This document shows, piece after piece, positions 54,993-64,000 of a stretch of 64,000 nt of DNA (within the stretch, counting starts at the first letter, position 1; every line of letters begins with the position of its first letter). The notes below the pieces were generated by a model that saw only the letters and a program-made list of their open reading frames with translations, was not told the origin of the DNA and did no database searches. The position numbers were made by a program, and so were the translations under genes. Location: NCBI RefSeq assembly GCF_001659605.2, contig NC_035170.2, positions 22,645,190 through 22,709,189 of the forward strand. The letters run 5' to 3'. Origin of the DNA: Manihot esculenta (Eukaryota; Streptophyta; Magnoliopsida; Malpighiales; Euphorbiaceae).

Positions 54993-56567
54993 AGCTCGGA
55001 TCCACCCTTGTTATGTGTTTTGAACAAGCCTTAAGTTGATTTATGGGTAGAGATGCATGTTTAGGCTTATTGATGAGTTTATGGGTTTTGATGCTTTGAT
55101 GAACAATGTGGCTTGTTTGTGTGTGTTTGAAGTGTTGTAGATGGGATATATGTTAGTTTGAGACCCCTAGGAACTTGTATGCATGTTTTGGGTTGAGTTT
55201 ATGCATGATTTGAGCTTGGGAGGCGAAATGTGCATAGGAGGGCTGAGTTTCTGCCCTTCGGGAGAAGCTCAGGTTCGGCAGCCGAAGGGAGTTTCGGCCG
55301 CCGAACCCCCTTTGTGGAGGCAGCATTCGGCTACCGAAGTTGCCCCCGAAAAGAGACTTTCGTCTCTGTCTGGGACTTTCGGCCGCCGAAGGTGCCGCCG
55401 AAAGTGCCCTGTTCAGCCATTTCATGCATATCTTTATGTGATTATTTCATGATGTTCTAGGGGGGTTTTGGGGGTATTTTTAGAGTTATGTTCTAGTATG
55501 TTTGGTCCCTCATTTGAGTCCACCTGTGTAGGTTCGGACCCGAGGAACCGAGGACCCCAGCAGTGCTAGCTGCTTCAGTACCTTGTCAGAGTCTTTAGAG
55601 CCAACCAGAGGTGAGTAGAATAAACTCTTAAGTTTTTAAAGTATTGAAATATAAATTTTTGAGCATGTTCATGCATCATATATGCCATGTGATATTTTAG
55701 GTTGTTGCATTAGAAATTTCACGAATATGTTGCATAGCACATTATGTTGTTGATGTGGGTAATGCTGGATGAACCAATAGTCCCTGACAGGAAGTCCAGT
55801 GAGCCTTTGACTACGCCCTGGCACAGAGTTATGATGACAAGAAGTCCAGTGAGCCTTTGACTACGCCCTGGCACAGAGTTAACATGTTATGATCACAGGA
55901 AGTCCAGTGAGCCTTTGACTACGCCATGGCACAGAGTTAATATGGGACTATTTGGTGACAGGTTTACCCTTGATGTGGCTTGTCTGTGATGTGATGCATT
56001 CCATGATCGCATGTATTTTAAAATGCTTTATTATTCTGCTCACTGGGCTCTTGTAGCTCACCCCATTCCCTTTACCCCCCAGGATTGCAGGTTCGGGCTA
56101 GACTAGGAAGTGTAGAAGAGTAAAGTTTCCAATTATGTAATAAAATGGTTAGATGTGGACATGATGATCTGATGTATATTGAAAAAGTATTGTAAGGTCA
56201 TGTAATGTAATGATATGATTTTGAGGAATAGAGTAGTGCTTGACCATATGTGTTCGTTATCCCTTGATACATGATCTATAGATTTTATTATGATGATTAT
56301 GTTTAACCAGGCTCAATGTATGTATGAAATACCCCATTGGAGTATATTGATGAGGGCTCCAGTGGAGGTTTATGTTTATGTTTATGAGAATGCACAGGTT
56401 GAGCTGGTTGATGTATGAGAAAGTATACAGGTTTATGAGTATTGTATGATCATGTATGGGATTGAACAGGTTCGCAGGTTATATGTCAGGCTTGCTACGG
56501 GTCCCGGTGGCCTTACGCCGATCTGGATCCTAGCGCCGGTAGCGGTCCGGATTTCCGGGGCGTTACA
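54993..56567 (+). repeat. 5' LTR of element B, second segment
   Basis: Resumes with AGCTCGGATCCACC after element C and ends GGGGCGTTACA. It contains the palindrome array (55272-55400), GAGGTGAGT (55610), three tandem hairpin units (55790-55940, GTCCAGTGAGCC ... CTACGCCCTGGCACAGAGTT), CTCACTGGGCTCTTGTAGCTCA (56039) and a run of G/C-rich bases before the end. The array is shorter than in the 3' LTR. Confidence 0.94.
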
Positions 56568-56570
56568 GAG

Positions 56571-56588
56571 TGGTATCAGAGCACTAGG
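56571..56588 (+). promoter_or_regulatory. Primer binding site of element B
   Basis: TGGTATCAGAGCACTAGG starts three bases after the LTR. The first 12 bases complement initiator methionine tRNA. Confidence 0.9.
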
Positions 56589-56818
56589 TTCATATGATCG
56601 GACCTATAGTGTATCGGGCTCATAGAGGTTATAGAAGGTCAAGCACAATAGGAAAATCATGTCCACTAGGATAGGATGTAGAGTCCTGTCTTGTATAATT
56701 GTGTGATATGCTATGATGATATGCTATGTGTGTAATGTAGCTGTGAGGTTCATGTTTGCCCACATGAACCATTTAATGCTGATGTTTACGTGATGTGTGC
56801 TGTTTTTCAGAAAACAGG

Positions 56819-59800
56819 ATGAGAGGAACTCGTCGATCTGCACGATTGACTGGAGTACCACCTCAGGACGAGGGCACTGATGCCCGTCCTCCAGCATTGC
56901 CTAGGGCAATGTCAAGCAGGTCCAGCAGGGACCGAGTAATAAGAGACCCTAGAAGGTCTTTGGATTTGGGCAGAAGCAGATCTGTGAGGGGAACAGTTCA
57001 GGGAGGTATGTCAGAAGATGTGGGAGATGATATGGATGTGGACCAGAGGAGGGATGGTAGTCTTGGAGTAAGTATGTCAGAGGAAGGTATGGGGGAGTCC
57101 CAAGGAGGCACTCAGGCCTCGGGATTTGTTCAGCCACCTCAGTACCCACCCTTTCCACATAATCCCGGGTATTCGATGGGAGGAGCATCGGATTACCCTA
57201 GCTTTAACCCCTATCCTTCCCACATACCATACCCACCTTACTACCCACCATACACACAATACCCTATGTATCCACCCCCACCCTACCATCCTAATCCAGC
57301 AAACCCTACCCCAGGGGATGCTGCACCTCCTCCACCACCAGCAGCACCTACTGTCCAAACAAACCAAGACCCTAACCCTAGCTCATCTGGAGGGAGCAAG
57401 GTGAAGATGACTGATTATATGAAGTTGGGTGCTCCCCAGTTTGAAACAGGTGATGACCCGTTTGTGTATCTGGAGAGGGTCAAAACAATAACAGATGAAA
57501 TTGGAGCTGATGACAGTAGAGCCATTCAGATGGCTGGTTTCACTTTGAAATGCAAGAAGGCCCGTGAGTGGTTCAAAAGCTATGTGAAGCCAAGGGCGGA
57601 CAGTCTTTCATGGGAGGAGTTTGCTAATGAATTTGCAGGATGGGCTTTCCCTGATAGCTCAAGGGAACAGAAGATGATAGAATTTGAGCGGTTGAGGCAG
57701 ACCGAGGAGATGAGCATAGACGAGTACACAGACAGATTTATGGAACTGTTGCCTTTTTTCGGGCAGGATCTGGATACAGATCAGAAGAAGTCAAGGAGGT
57801 ATATCATGAAGCTTCACTCCAGGTACTCCTCCTTGATTCAGTCAGCAGAGAGGGAGAGTTTTCATGCCATAGTGGATATGGCCCGAAGAATGGAGGCTAG
57901 TGCAATCACCGCAGGGAAAGTCAAGCAATCAGTGGCACAGCCTTCTGGTTCCAAGACCCCAGGCTCTTCTTCTCTGAGTGCAGCGGCTACAGGTAGTAAA
58001 AAGTGGGACAGAGGCTCCAGGAAGTCGAAGAAGAATAAGTTTTGGAACAAAGTCAAGTCCAGTCTGGGATTAGGGAGTGGCTCAAGCTCTGGTGCGGACA
58101 ATGCAGTATGTGCAAGGTGTGGTAGGCCACACAGGGGAGTATGTCGGTTCGGGACGACAGTCTGTTACAGATGTGGTCAGGAGGGGCATATGTCTCGAGA
58201 ATGTCCAAGAGTAGCCCCGATGGCACCGTCCCAGCAGACAGCTTCAGGGAGTGTAGCGCAGCCAGTAGCTCCAGCCATGACACAGGCCAGTGGCAGAGGC
58301 AGAGGGAGAGGGACAGCCTCTTCTTCAGCGGGTTTCAGAGGTGAAGGTCCATCAGCACCAGCACGGATCTTCACGATGACACAGCAAGAAGCAGATGCAT
58401 CTAACACCGTGGTGGCAGGTAATCTCATCATCGGGTGTTCTGATGTGTATGCATTGATGGACCCTGGTGCATCTCATTCTTTTATTGCTCCGAGGGCCGT
58501 TGAGAGATTGGGATTGATGGTATCTGGGTTGGAGTGTCCTCTCTGGGTCAGTGGACCCAAGTGTGACCCATCAGTGGCAGAGTCAGTCTGCCAGTGTAGT
58601 CCAGTTTTTGTGGAAGGGAGATGCATGTCCGCCGACCTTGTAGTCCTAGAGTTGATAGACTTTGATGTCATTCTAGGGATGGACTGGTTATCTACCCATG
58701 GTGCTACCTTGGACTGCAGGGACAAGGTAGTCAAGTTCAGAGATCAGGATGGGTCAGAGGTCGTCTTCAGAGGAGACAGGAGGGGTACTCCTAGAGGTTT
58801 GATCTCAGCTCTCCAGGCTCGTAGGTTGCTTAGGAAGGGATGTCAGGGGTACTTGGCTCATGTGAGAGAGCTAGACAGTCAGATTAGAGAGCCCGCCGCA
58901 GTGCCAGTGGTCAATGAGTTTTTAGATGTGTTCCCAGACGAGCTGCCAGGTTTACCACCTGCTAGGGAGATAGAGTTTGAAATAGAGCTGATGCCTGGAA
59001 CTAGGCCTATCTCTATCCCTCCCTACAGGATGGCTCCAGCCGAGTTGAAAGAGTTGAAAGAGCAGTTGCAAGAACTGGTAGATAAGGGCTTCATCCGACC
59101 GAGTACCTCACCTTGGGGTGCTCCAGTATTGTTTGTGAAAAAGAAGGATGGATCCCTTAGACTTTGTATCGACTACAGGCAGTTGAACAGGGTCACTACC
59201 AAGAATAAATACCCATTGCCAAGGATCGACGATCTATTCAACCAGCTAGCAGGAGCGGGTTGTTTCTCCAAAATAGATCTGAGATCTGGGTATCATCAGC
59301 TAAGGATAAGGGAAGAGGATGTACCGAAGACAGCTTTTAGGACCAGATATGGGCACTATGAGTTCCTTGTGATGCCGTTCGGGTTGACCAACGCCCCTGC
59401 AGCATTCATGGATCTCATGAACAGGGTTTTCAGACAGTAACTGGACCACTTTGTTATTGTCTTTATAGATGATATCTTAGTGTATTCCAGGAATGCAGAG
59501 GAGCATGCCCATCATCTGAGGATAGTTCTGCAGACCCTGAGGGAACATGGCTTGTATGCCAAGTTCTCCAAGTGTGAGTTTTGGTTGAGGAGCATCTCAT
59601 TCTTGGGGCATGTAGTGTCAGAGAACGGAATTGAAGTAGACCCCAAGAAGATAGAGGCTGTGACTAACTGGCCTAGACCCACTTCAGTGACAGAGATCAG
59701 AAGTTTCTTGGGTTTGGCTGGTTATTACAGGAGGTTCGTACAGGACTTCTCAAAGATTGCAGCTCCTCTAACCAGATTAACTAGAAAGAATCAGAAGTTT

Positions 59801-61804
59801 GAGTGGACAGACCAATGTGAAGAAAGTTTTGAAGAGCTTAAGAAGAGGTTGACTTCAGCACCAGTGTTAGCTCTGCCATCTAGCAATGAGGACTTCACAG
59901 TGTTCTATGATGCATCCAGAGTAGGCTTGGGTTGTGTGTTGATGCAGAATGGTAGAGTGATCACTTATGCCTCTAGACAGTTAAAGAGGCATGAGTTGAA
60001 TTACCCCACACACGATCTTGAGATGGCAGCAGTCATCTTTGCACTCAAGATGTGGAGGCATTACCTCTATGGGGTAAAATGTGAGATCTTCACAGATCAT
60101 AAGAGCCTGCAGCACATCTTGAGTCAGAGAGATTTGAATTTGAGACAGAGAAGATGGGTAGAACTGCTCAGTGACTATGATTGCAAGATCCAGTATCATC
60201 CGGGTAAGGCGAATGTTGTGGCGGACGCCCTAAGCCGGAAATCACTAGGCAGTCTATCCCACATCACGGCAGAGAGGAGACCAGTGGTGAAGGAGTTATA
60301 CAAGCTCATTGAGGAAGGCCTACAGTTGGAGTTGTCTGGTACAGGCGCCATAGTTGCTCAGATGAAAGTGACACCCGTGTTTCTGGAGCAGGTGGCTCAG
60401 AAACAGCATGAGGACCCAGAGTTAGTGAAGATTGCCAGGACTGTTCAGTCAGGCAAAGATAGTGAGTTCAGATTTGACAGTAAGGGGATCCTCCGCTATG
60501 GGAGTCGATTGTGTGTACCATATGACATAGGGCTAAAAGGAGACATTATGAGAGAGGCTCATAATGCGAGATACAGCGTTCACCCCGGAGCCACCAAGAT
60601 GTATCAAGATCTGAAGAAGGTTTATTGGTGGCCAGCGATGAAGAGAGAAGTGGCACAGTTTGTGTCAGCCTGCGAAGTGTGCCAGAGGGTGAAGCTGGAA
60701 CATCAGAAGCCGGCTGGAATGCTTAACCCGCTACCTATTCCAGAGTGGAAATGGGAGAATATAGCTATGGACTTCGTAGTGGGGTTACCGGTGACGTCCA
60801 ACAGATTGGACTCCATATGGGTGATTGTGGACAGACTCACCAAATCTGCTCACTTCATCCCTGTCAGGAGTGGCTATTCTGTGGACAAGTTAGCGCAGGT
60901 GTATGTAGATGAGATCGTCAGGCTGCATGGGGTTCCTGTTTCAATAGTGTCCGATAGAGGGCCCCAGTTCACCTCCAGGTTTTGGCGGAGTCTGCAGAAT
61001 GCCATGGGTACTAGGTTGGATTTCAGTACTGCCTTCCATCCACAGACAGACGGACAATCAAAGAGGACCATCCAGACAATAGAGGATATGCTTAGAATGT
61101 GTGTGCTGGACTTTGGCGGTTCTTGGATGCAGCATCTACCTTTGGTGGAGTTTGCCTACAATAACAGCCATCATGCTAGCATCGGGATGGCTCCATACGA
61201 AGCTTTATATGGAAGGAAGTGCAGATCACCTGTTTGCTGGGAAGAGGTAGAAGAGAGGTCCTTAGCAGGACCCGAGCTAGTAGAGATCACCAGCAGGGTG
61301 GTGCCCATAATCAGAGAGAGAATCAAGACAGCTGCAAGCAGACAGAAGAGTTATGCAGACATCCGCAGACGGCAAATAGAGTTTCAAGAGGGGGATTTGG
61401 TATTGCTTAAGGTGTCTCCAATGAAAGGAGTGGTTCGGTTCGGGAAGAAAGGTAAGCTAGCTCCACGGTACATCGGACCCTTTGAAGTCCTGCAAAGGAT
61501 TGGGAATGTGTCGTACAAGCTGGATTTACCTGCTTCAATGGCAAGAATCCATCCGGTTTTCCATGTTTCCATGTTAAGGAAGTTTGTGTCAGATCCGGGC
61601 AAGGTTCTTAGTGAGCCAGATGTGGAGATCCAAGAGGATCTCACTTATGTTGAGCAGCCAGTACGGATCGTTGACACCCAGATCAGAAAGCTGAGAAACA
61701 AGGAAATCCCGATGGTGAAAGTCCTTTGGAACCACCACAATATGGAAGAATGCACTTGGGAGACACGAGAGTCTATGCTCCAGCAGTACCCTTATCTTTT
61801 CTAA
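56819..61804 (+). pseudogene. Element B gag-pol polyprotein, one nonsense codon
   Basis: Single frame of 1662 codons including the stop, from [12 protein letters not shown] to PYLF. Gag: Pro/Tyr-rich stretch about 100-175, capsid about 215-340, zinc knuckle [15 protein letters not shown] at 449-463. Protease DPGA with Asp548. RT about 720-910 with FIDD at 882-885. RNase H with YDASRVGLG (Phe-Cys in relatives; the first Asp of its active site is kept). Integrase with H2C2, DDE core and [12 protein letters not shown] around the Glu position, where relatives have QSERT, so the third catalytic residue appears to be Lys. C-terminal chromodomain-like segment [12 protein letters not shown]. The frame is broken only by TAA at 59438-59440 (residue 874), eight codons before the RT catalytic motif. 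The acceptor-like TTTTTCAG lies 11 bases before the ATG. Confidence 0.94.
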
Positions 61805-61876
61805 GGTTAGTTCCCTGTGAGTGTTTATGTGCTTTATATGTATGATATGTTGTATGCTTGCTATGTGCTAGTTGAG

Positions 61877-61913
61877 GAACATTCGGGGACGAATGTTCTT
61901 AAGGGGGGGAGAA
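61877..61913 (+). promoter_or_regulatory. Hairpin and polypurine tract of element B
   Basis: Perfect 9-bp arms GAACATTCG / CGAATGTTC (61877-61885 and 61890-61898) enclose GGGA, followed by TTAAGGGGGGGAGAA and the 3' LTR at 61914. Confidence 0.87.
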
Positions 61914-63581
61914 TGTAATACCCGGCTAGACTCCGGTATCGGAATTCCTACCGTCCGGTGGAATCTCGGATGTCAGAGACCTCTAGAAGGGTAGAATCAT
62001 ATTTTTTATGAAATGTTTTCATGTATTTAATGATTTTAAGTATGATTTTAAATGAGTTTTTGCATGAATATAGCTTGAAGGAAAACCCAGGTTCGGCAGC
62101 CGAACTTGACTTTCGGCCGCCGAACTTGCATGCGTTTTGGAGGCACGTTAGGCCCCCGAAAGCATGAGTGAGGGAAGTCCAGGTTCGGCCGCCGAAAATG
62201 AAGTTCGGCCGCTGAACATGGCATGCATGCGGAGGCACATTCGGCCCCCAAACGTGGCCTGGCCAGCCACCTATAAAAGGGTCCCTTGGGTCCGCACGGG
62301 CGAGCTTTTTCTCCCCCGTTGTCGGCCAAGGTGAGTCTCCGCCGCTCCTTCCTCGATCTTGAGTGTTTTCTTTAGATCTTTCATGATTTTCACGGGTTTT
62401 AACTCCTGTTTTGAAGATTTTTGAGTAAAGAGCAAGTTTTGGGTACTTGGAGGTTCAAAGAGCTCAATCTCTCCATCTCCAAGCTAGGATCGCCTTTCCT
62501 CTCGTTTCTTCAAGAGGTAAGCTCGGATCCACCCTTGTTATGTGTTTTGAACAAGCCTTAAGTTGATTTATGGGTAGAGATGCATGTTTAGGCTTATTGA
62601 TGAGTTTATGGGTTTTGATGCTTTGATGAACAATGTGGCTTGTTTGTGTGTGTTTGAAGTGTTGTAGATGGGATATATGTTAGTTTGAGACCCCTAGGAA
62701 CTTGTATGCATGTTTTGGGTTGAGTTTATGCATGATTTGAGCTTGGGAGGCGAAATGTGCATAGGAGGGCTGAGTTTCTGCCCTTCGGGAGAAGCTCAGG
62801 TTCGGCAGCCGAAGGGAGTTTCGGCAGCCGAAGGGAGTTTCGGCCGCCGAACCCCCTTTGTGGAGGCAGCATTCGGCTGCCGAAGTTGCCCCCGAAAAGA
62901 GACTTTCGTCTCTGTCTGGGACTTTCGGCCGCCGAAGGTGCCGCCGAAAGTGCCTGACTTTCGGATCTGTCCAGGACTTTCGGCCGCCGAAGGTGCCGCC
63001 GAAAGTGCCCTGTTCAGCCATTTCATGCATATCTTTATGTGATTATTTCATGATGTTCTAGGGGGGTTTTGGGGGTATTTTTAGAGTTATGTTCTAGTAT
63101 GTTTGGTCCCTCATTTGAGTCCACCTGTGTAGGTTCGGACCCGAGGAACCGAGGACCCCAGCAGTGCTAGCTGCTTCAGTACCTTGTCAGAGTCTTTAGA
63201 GCCAACCAGAGGTGAGTAGAATAAACTCTTAAGTTTTTAAAGTATTGAAATATAAATTTTTGAGCATGTTCATGCATCATATATGCCATGTGATATTTTA
63301 GGTTGTTGCATTAGAAATTTCACGAATATGTTGCATAGCACATTATGTTGTTGATGTGGGTAATGCTGGATGAACCAATAGTCCCTGACAGGAAGTCCAG
63401 TGAGCCTTTGACTACGCCCTGGCACAGAGTTATGATGACAAGAAGTCCAGTGAGCCTTTGACTACGCCCTGGCACAGAGTTAACATGTTATGATCACAGG
63501 AAGTCCAGTGAGCCTTTGACTACGCCCTGGCACAGAGTTAATATGGGACTATTTGGTGACAGGTTTACCCTTGATGTGGCT
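61914..63581 (+). repeat. 3' LTR of element B, first part, interrupted by D
   Basis: TATA box at 62272-62278. The palindrome array is at 62802-63005 and is longer than in the 5' LTR: one extra TTCGGCAGCCGAAGGGAG unit and one extra approximately 60-bp unit (CTGACTTTCGGATCTGTCCA onward). Three tandem hairpin units lie at 63390-63540. The LTR is cut after CTTGATGTGGCT, where the 5' LTR continues TGTCTGTGATG, so an insertion (D) begins here. Confidence 0.92.
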
Positions 63582-64000
63582 TGTAATACCCGGCTAGAAT
63601 CCGGCACCGGAATTCCTATTGTCTGGTGGAATCCGGGGTGTTGGGATTCTATCTAAGGGTAGGAGGTGTTTTATGGGTTACAGTTTTATAGTTTTGAGTT
63701 GAAATTGACCTAAGGCAATTGAGCCAAGTTCGGCCGCCGAAGGTAAGTTCGGCCGCCGAAAGTGCTCCATGTTCGGCTTTCAAGTTTGGCCCCCGAACGT
63801 TGCATGGTCTTGCATGTGATTGGGCAGCCGACGATGAGTTGGCCAGCCAGCTGAGTCATGGCTTTTGACAGATGTTGGCCTCAGATTTTTGCCATGAATT
63901 AGCCACGTCTTCCATGACTCATCTGCAAGTGTTTTGAGCAGCTCATGCAGGAGTTTGCTCATTTACCAAGTTTTGAAGGGTTTGAAGCAAAAAGTGAGCT
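63582..64000 (+). repeat. LTR of element D (plus), runs off the right edge
   Basis: Starts TGTAATACCCGGCTAGAATC directly after TGGCT (candidate target duplication 63577-63581). It is diverged from A and B but keeps the early CCGG...GGTGGAATCC block and the palindrome group (TTCGGCCGCCGAA at 63729 and 63747). No TATA box is reached clearly before the window ends. Whether D is a solo LTR or a full element cannot be seen. Confidence 0.85.

Larger units (their letters stand above)
46416..63581 (+). mobile_element. Element B: Tekay-type chromovirus (plus), LTRs split by C and D
   Basis: Inserted in the gag of element G; the left flank ACACT (46411-46415) is the expected target duplication, its partner being outside the window. 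Parts: 5' LTR 46416-47021 plus 54993-56567 (element C between), PBS 56571, gag-pol 56819-61804, hairpin and PPT 61877-61913, and 3' LTR from 61914, itself interrupted at 63581 by element D. The first 600 bases of the two LTRs differ at about seven positions by eye, so it is a fairly recent insertion. Confidence 0.94.

Overview
This is nuclear DNA of a flowering plant, almost certainly a eudicot. The host genes are intronless PR-1 genes with plant TATA boxes, AT-rich intergenic DNA surrounds them, and the rest is plant-type transposons (CACTA, Ty1/copia, L1-like LINE, and a Ty3/gypsy chromovirus of Tekay/Del type). Euphorbiaceae is a guess from general impression only. There is no operon, origin, CRISPR array or tRNA gene that I can see.

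Layout. (1) 1-6330: the 5' part of a decayed CACTA (En/Spm) transposon in minus orientation. It carries a TNP2 pseudogene that has lost its catalytic core, a second Transposase_24-type pseudogene, CTG/CAG-rich repeats, and a right end with subterminal GCGACGGA-type repeats and a CACCATAAAAAAA terminus. The element sits in a relic of a LINE-type ORF1 (DUF4283) at 6331-6640. (2) 7070-14810: the only clear host genes, two intronless PR-1-like (CAP superfamily) genes on the minus strand (7380-7877 and 13857-14354). They lie in a duplicated block with shared promoters. A third copy of the downstream flank without a gene lies at about 9130-9545. Between and within the units are a copia remnant (about 11041-12411) and a LINE ORF2 relic (about 13040-13650). 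(3) 14810-16213: no recognisable feature.

(4) 16214-64000: a nest of related Tekay-type chromovirus elements, resolved by LTR termini (TGTAATACCCGG...GTTACA), target-site duplications (TSDs), primer-binding sites and polypurine tracts. J (minus; LTR from 16214) contains solo LTR K (16823-19093, TSD ATGAA) and is interrupted by G (minus; from 20539). G is interrupted by E (minus; 23937-43362, TSD CCCAC) and by B (plus; from 46416, left flank ACACT). E is interrupted by A (plus; 29938-39473, TSD AGGCT). B's 5' LTR is interrupted by C (minus; 47022-54987, TSD AGGTA), and its 3' LTR by D (plus; from 63582, runs off the window). A and B are the youngest and most complete: A's gag-pol has one 2-nt deletion between RT and RNase H, and B's has one nonsense codon just before the RT catalytic motif. 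G and E carry many TAG/TGA stops, mostly of transition type. C keeps a 490-codon gag-like frame, but its pol is a relic lacking RNase H and integrase. Its two LTRs are nearly identical, so it probably moved recently using enzymes supplied by a relative.

The most interesting non-coding signals are in the LTRs: arrays of a GC-rich palindrome (TTCGGCNGCCGAA, containing a GCC-box-like core) on both sides of the TATA box, whose copy number differs between the two LTRs of a single element; tandem short hairpin units with a CTACG-containing loop, present in every subfamily although the rest of their sequence has diverged; and a strongly conserved hairpin directly before the polypurine tract. All comparisons were made by eye and differences between copies were counted approximately.
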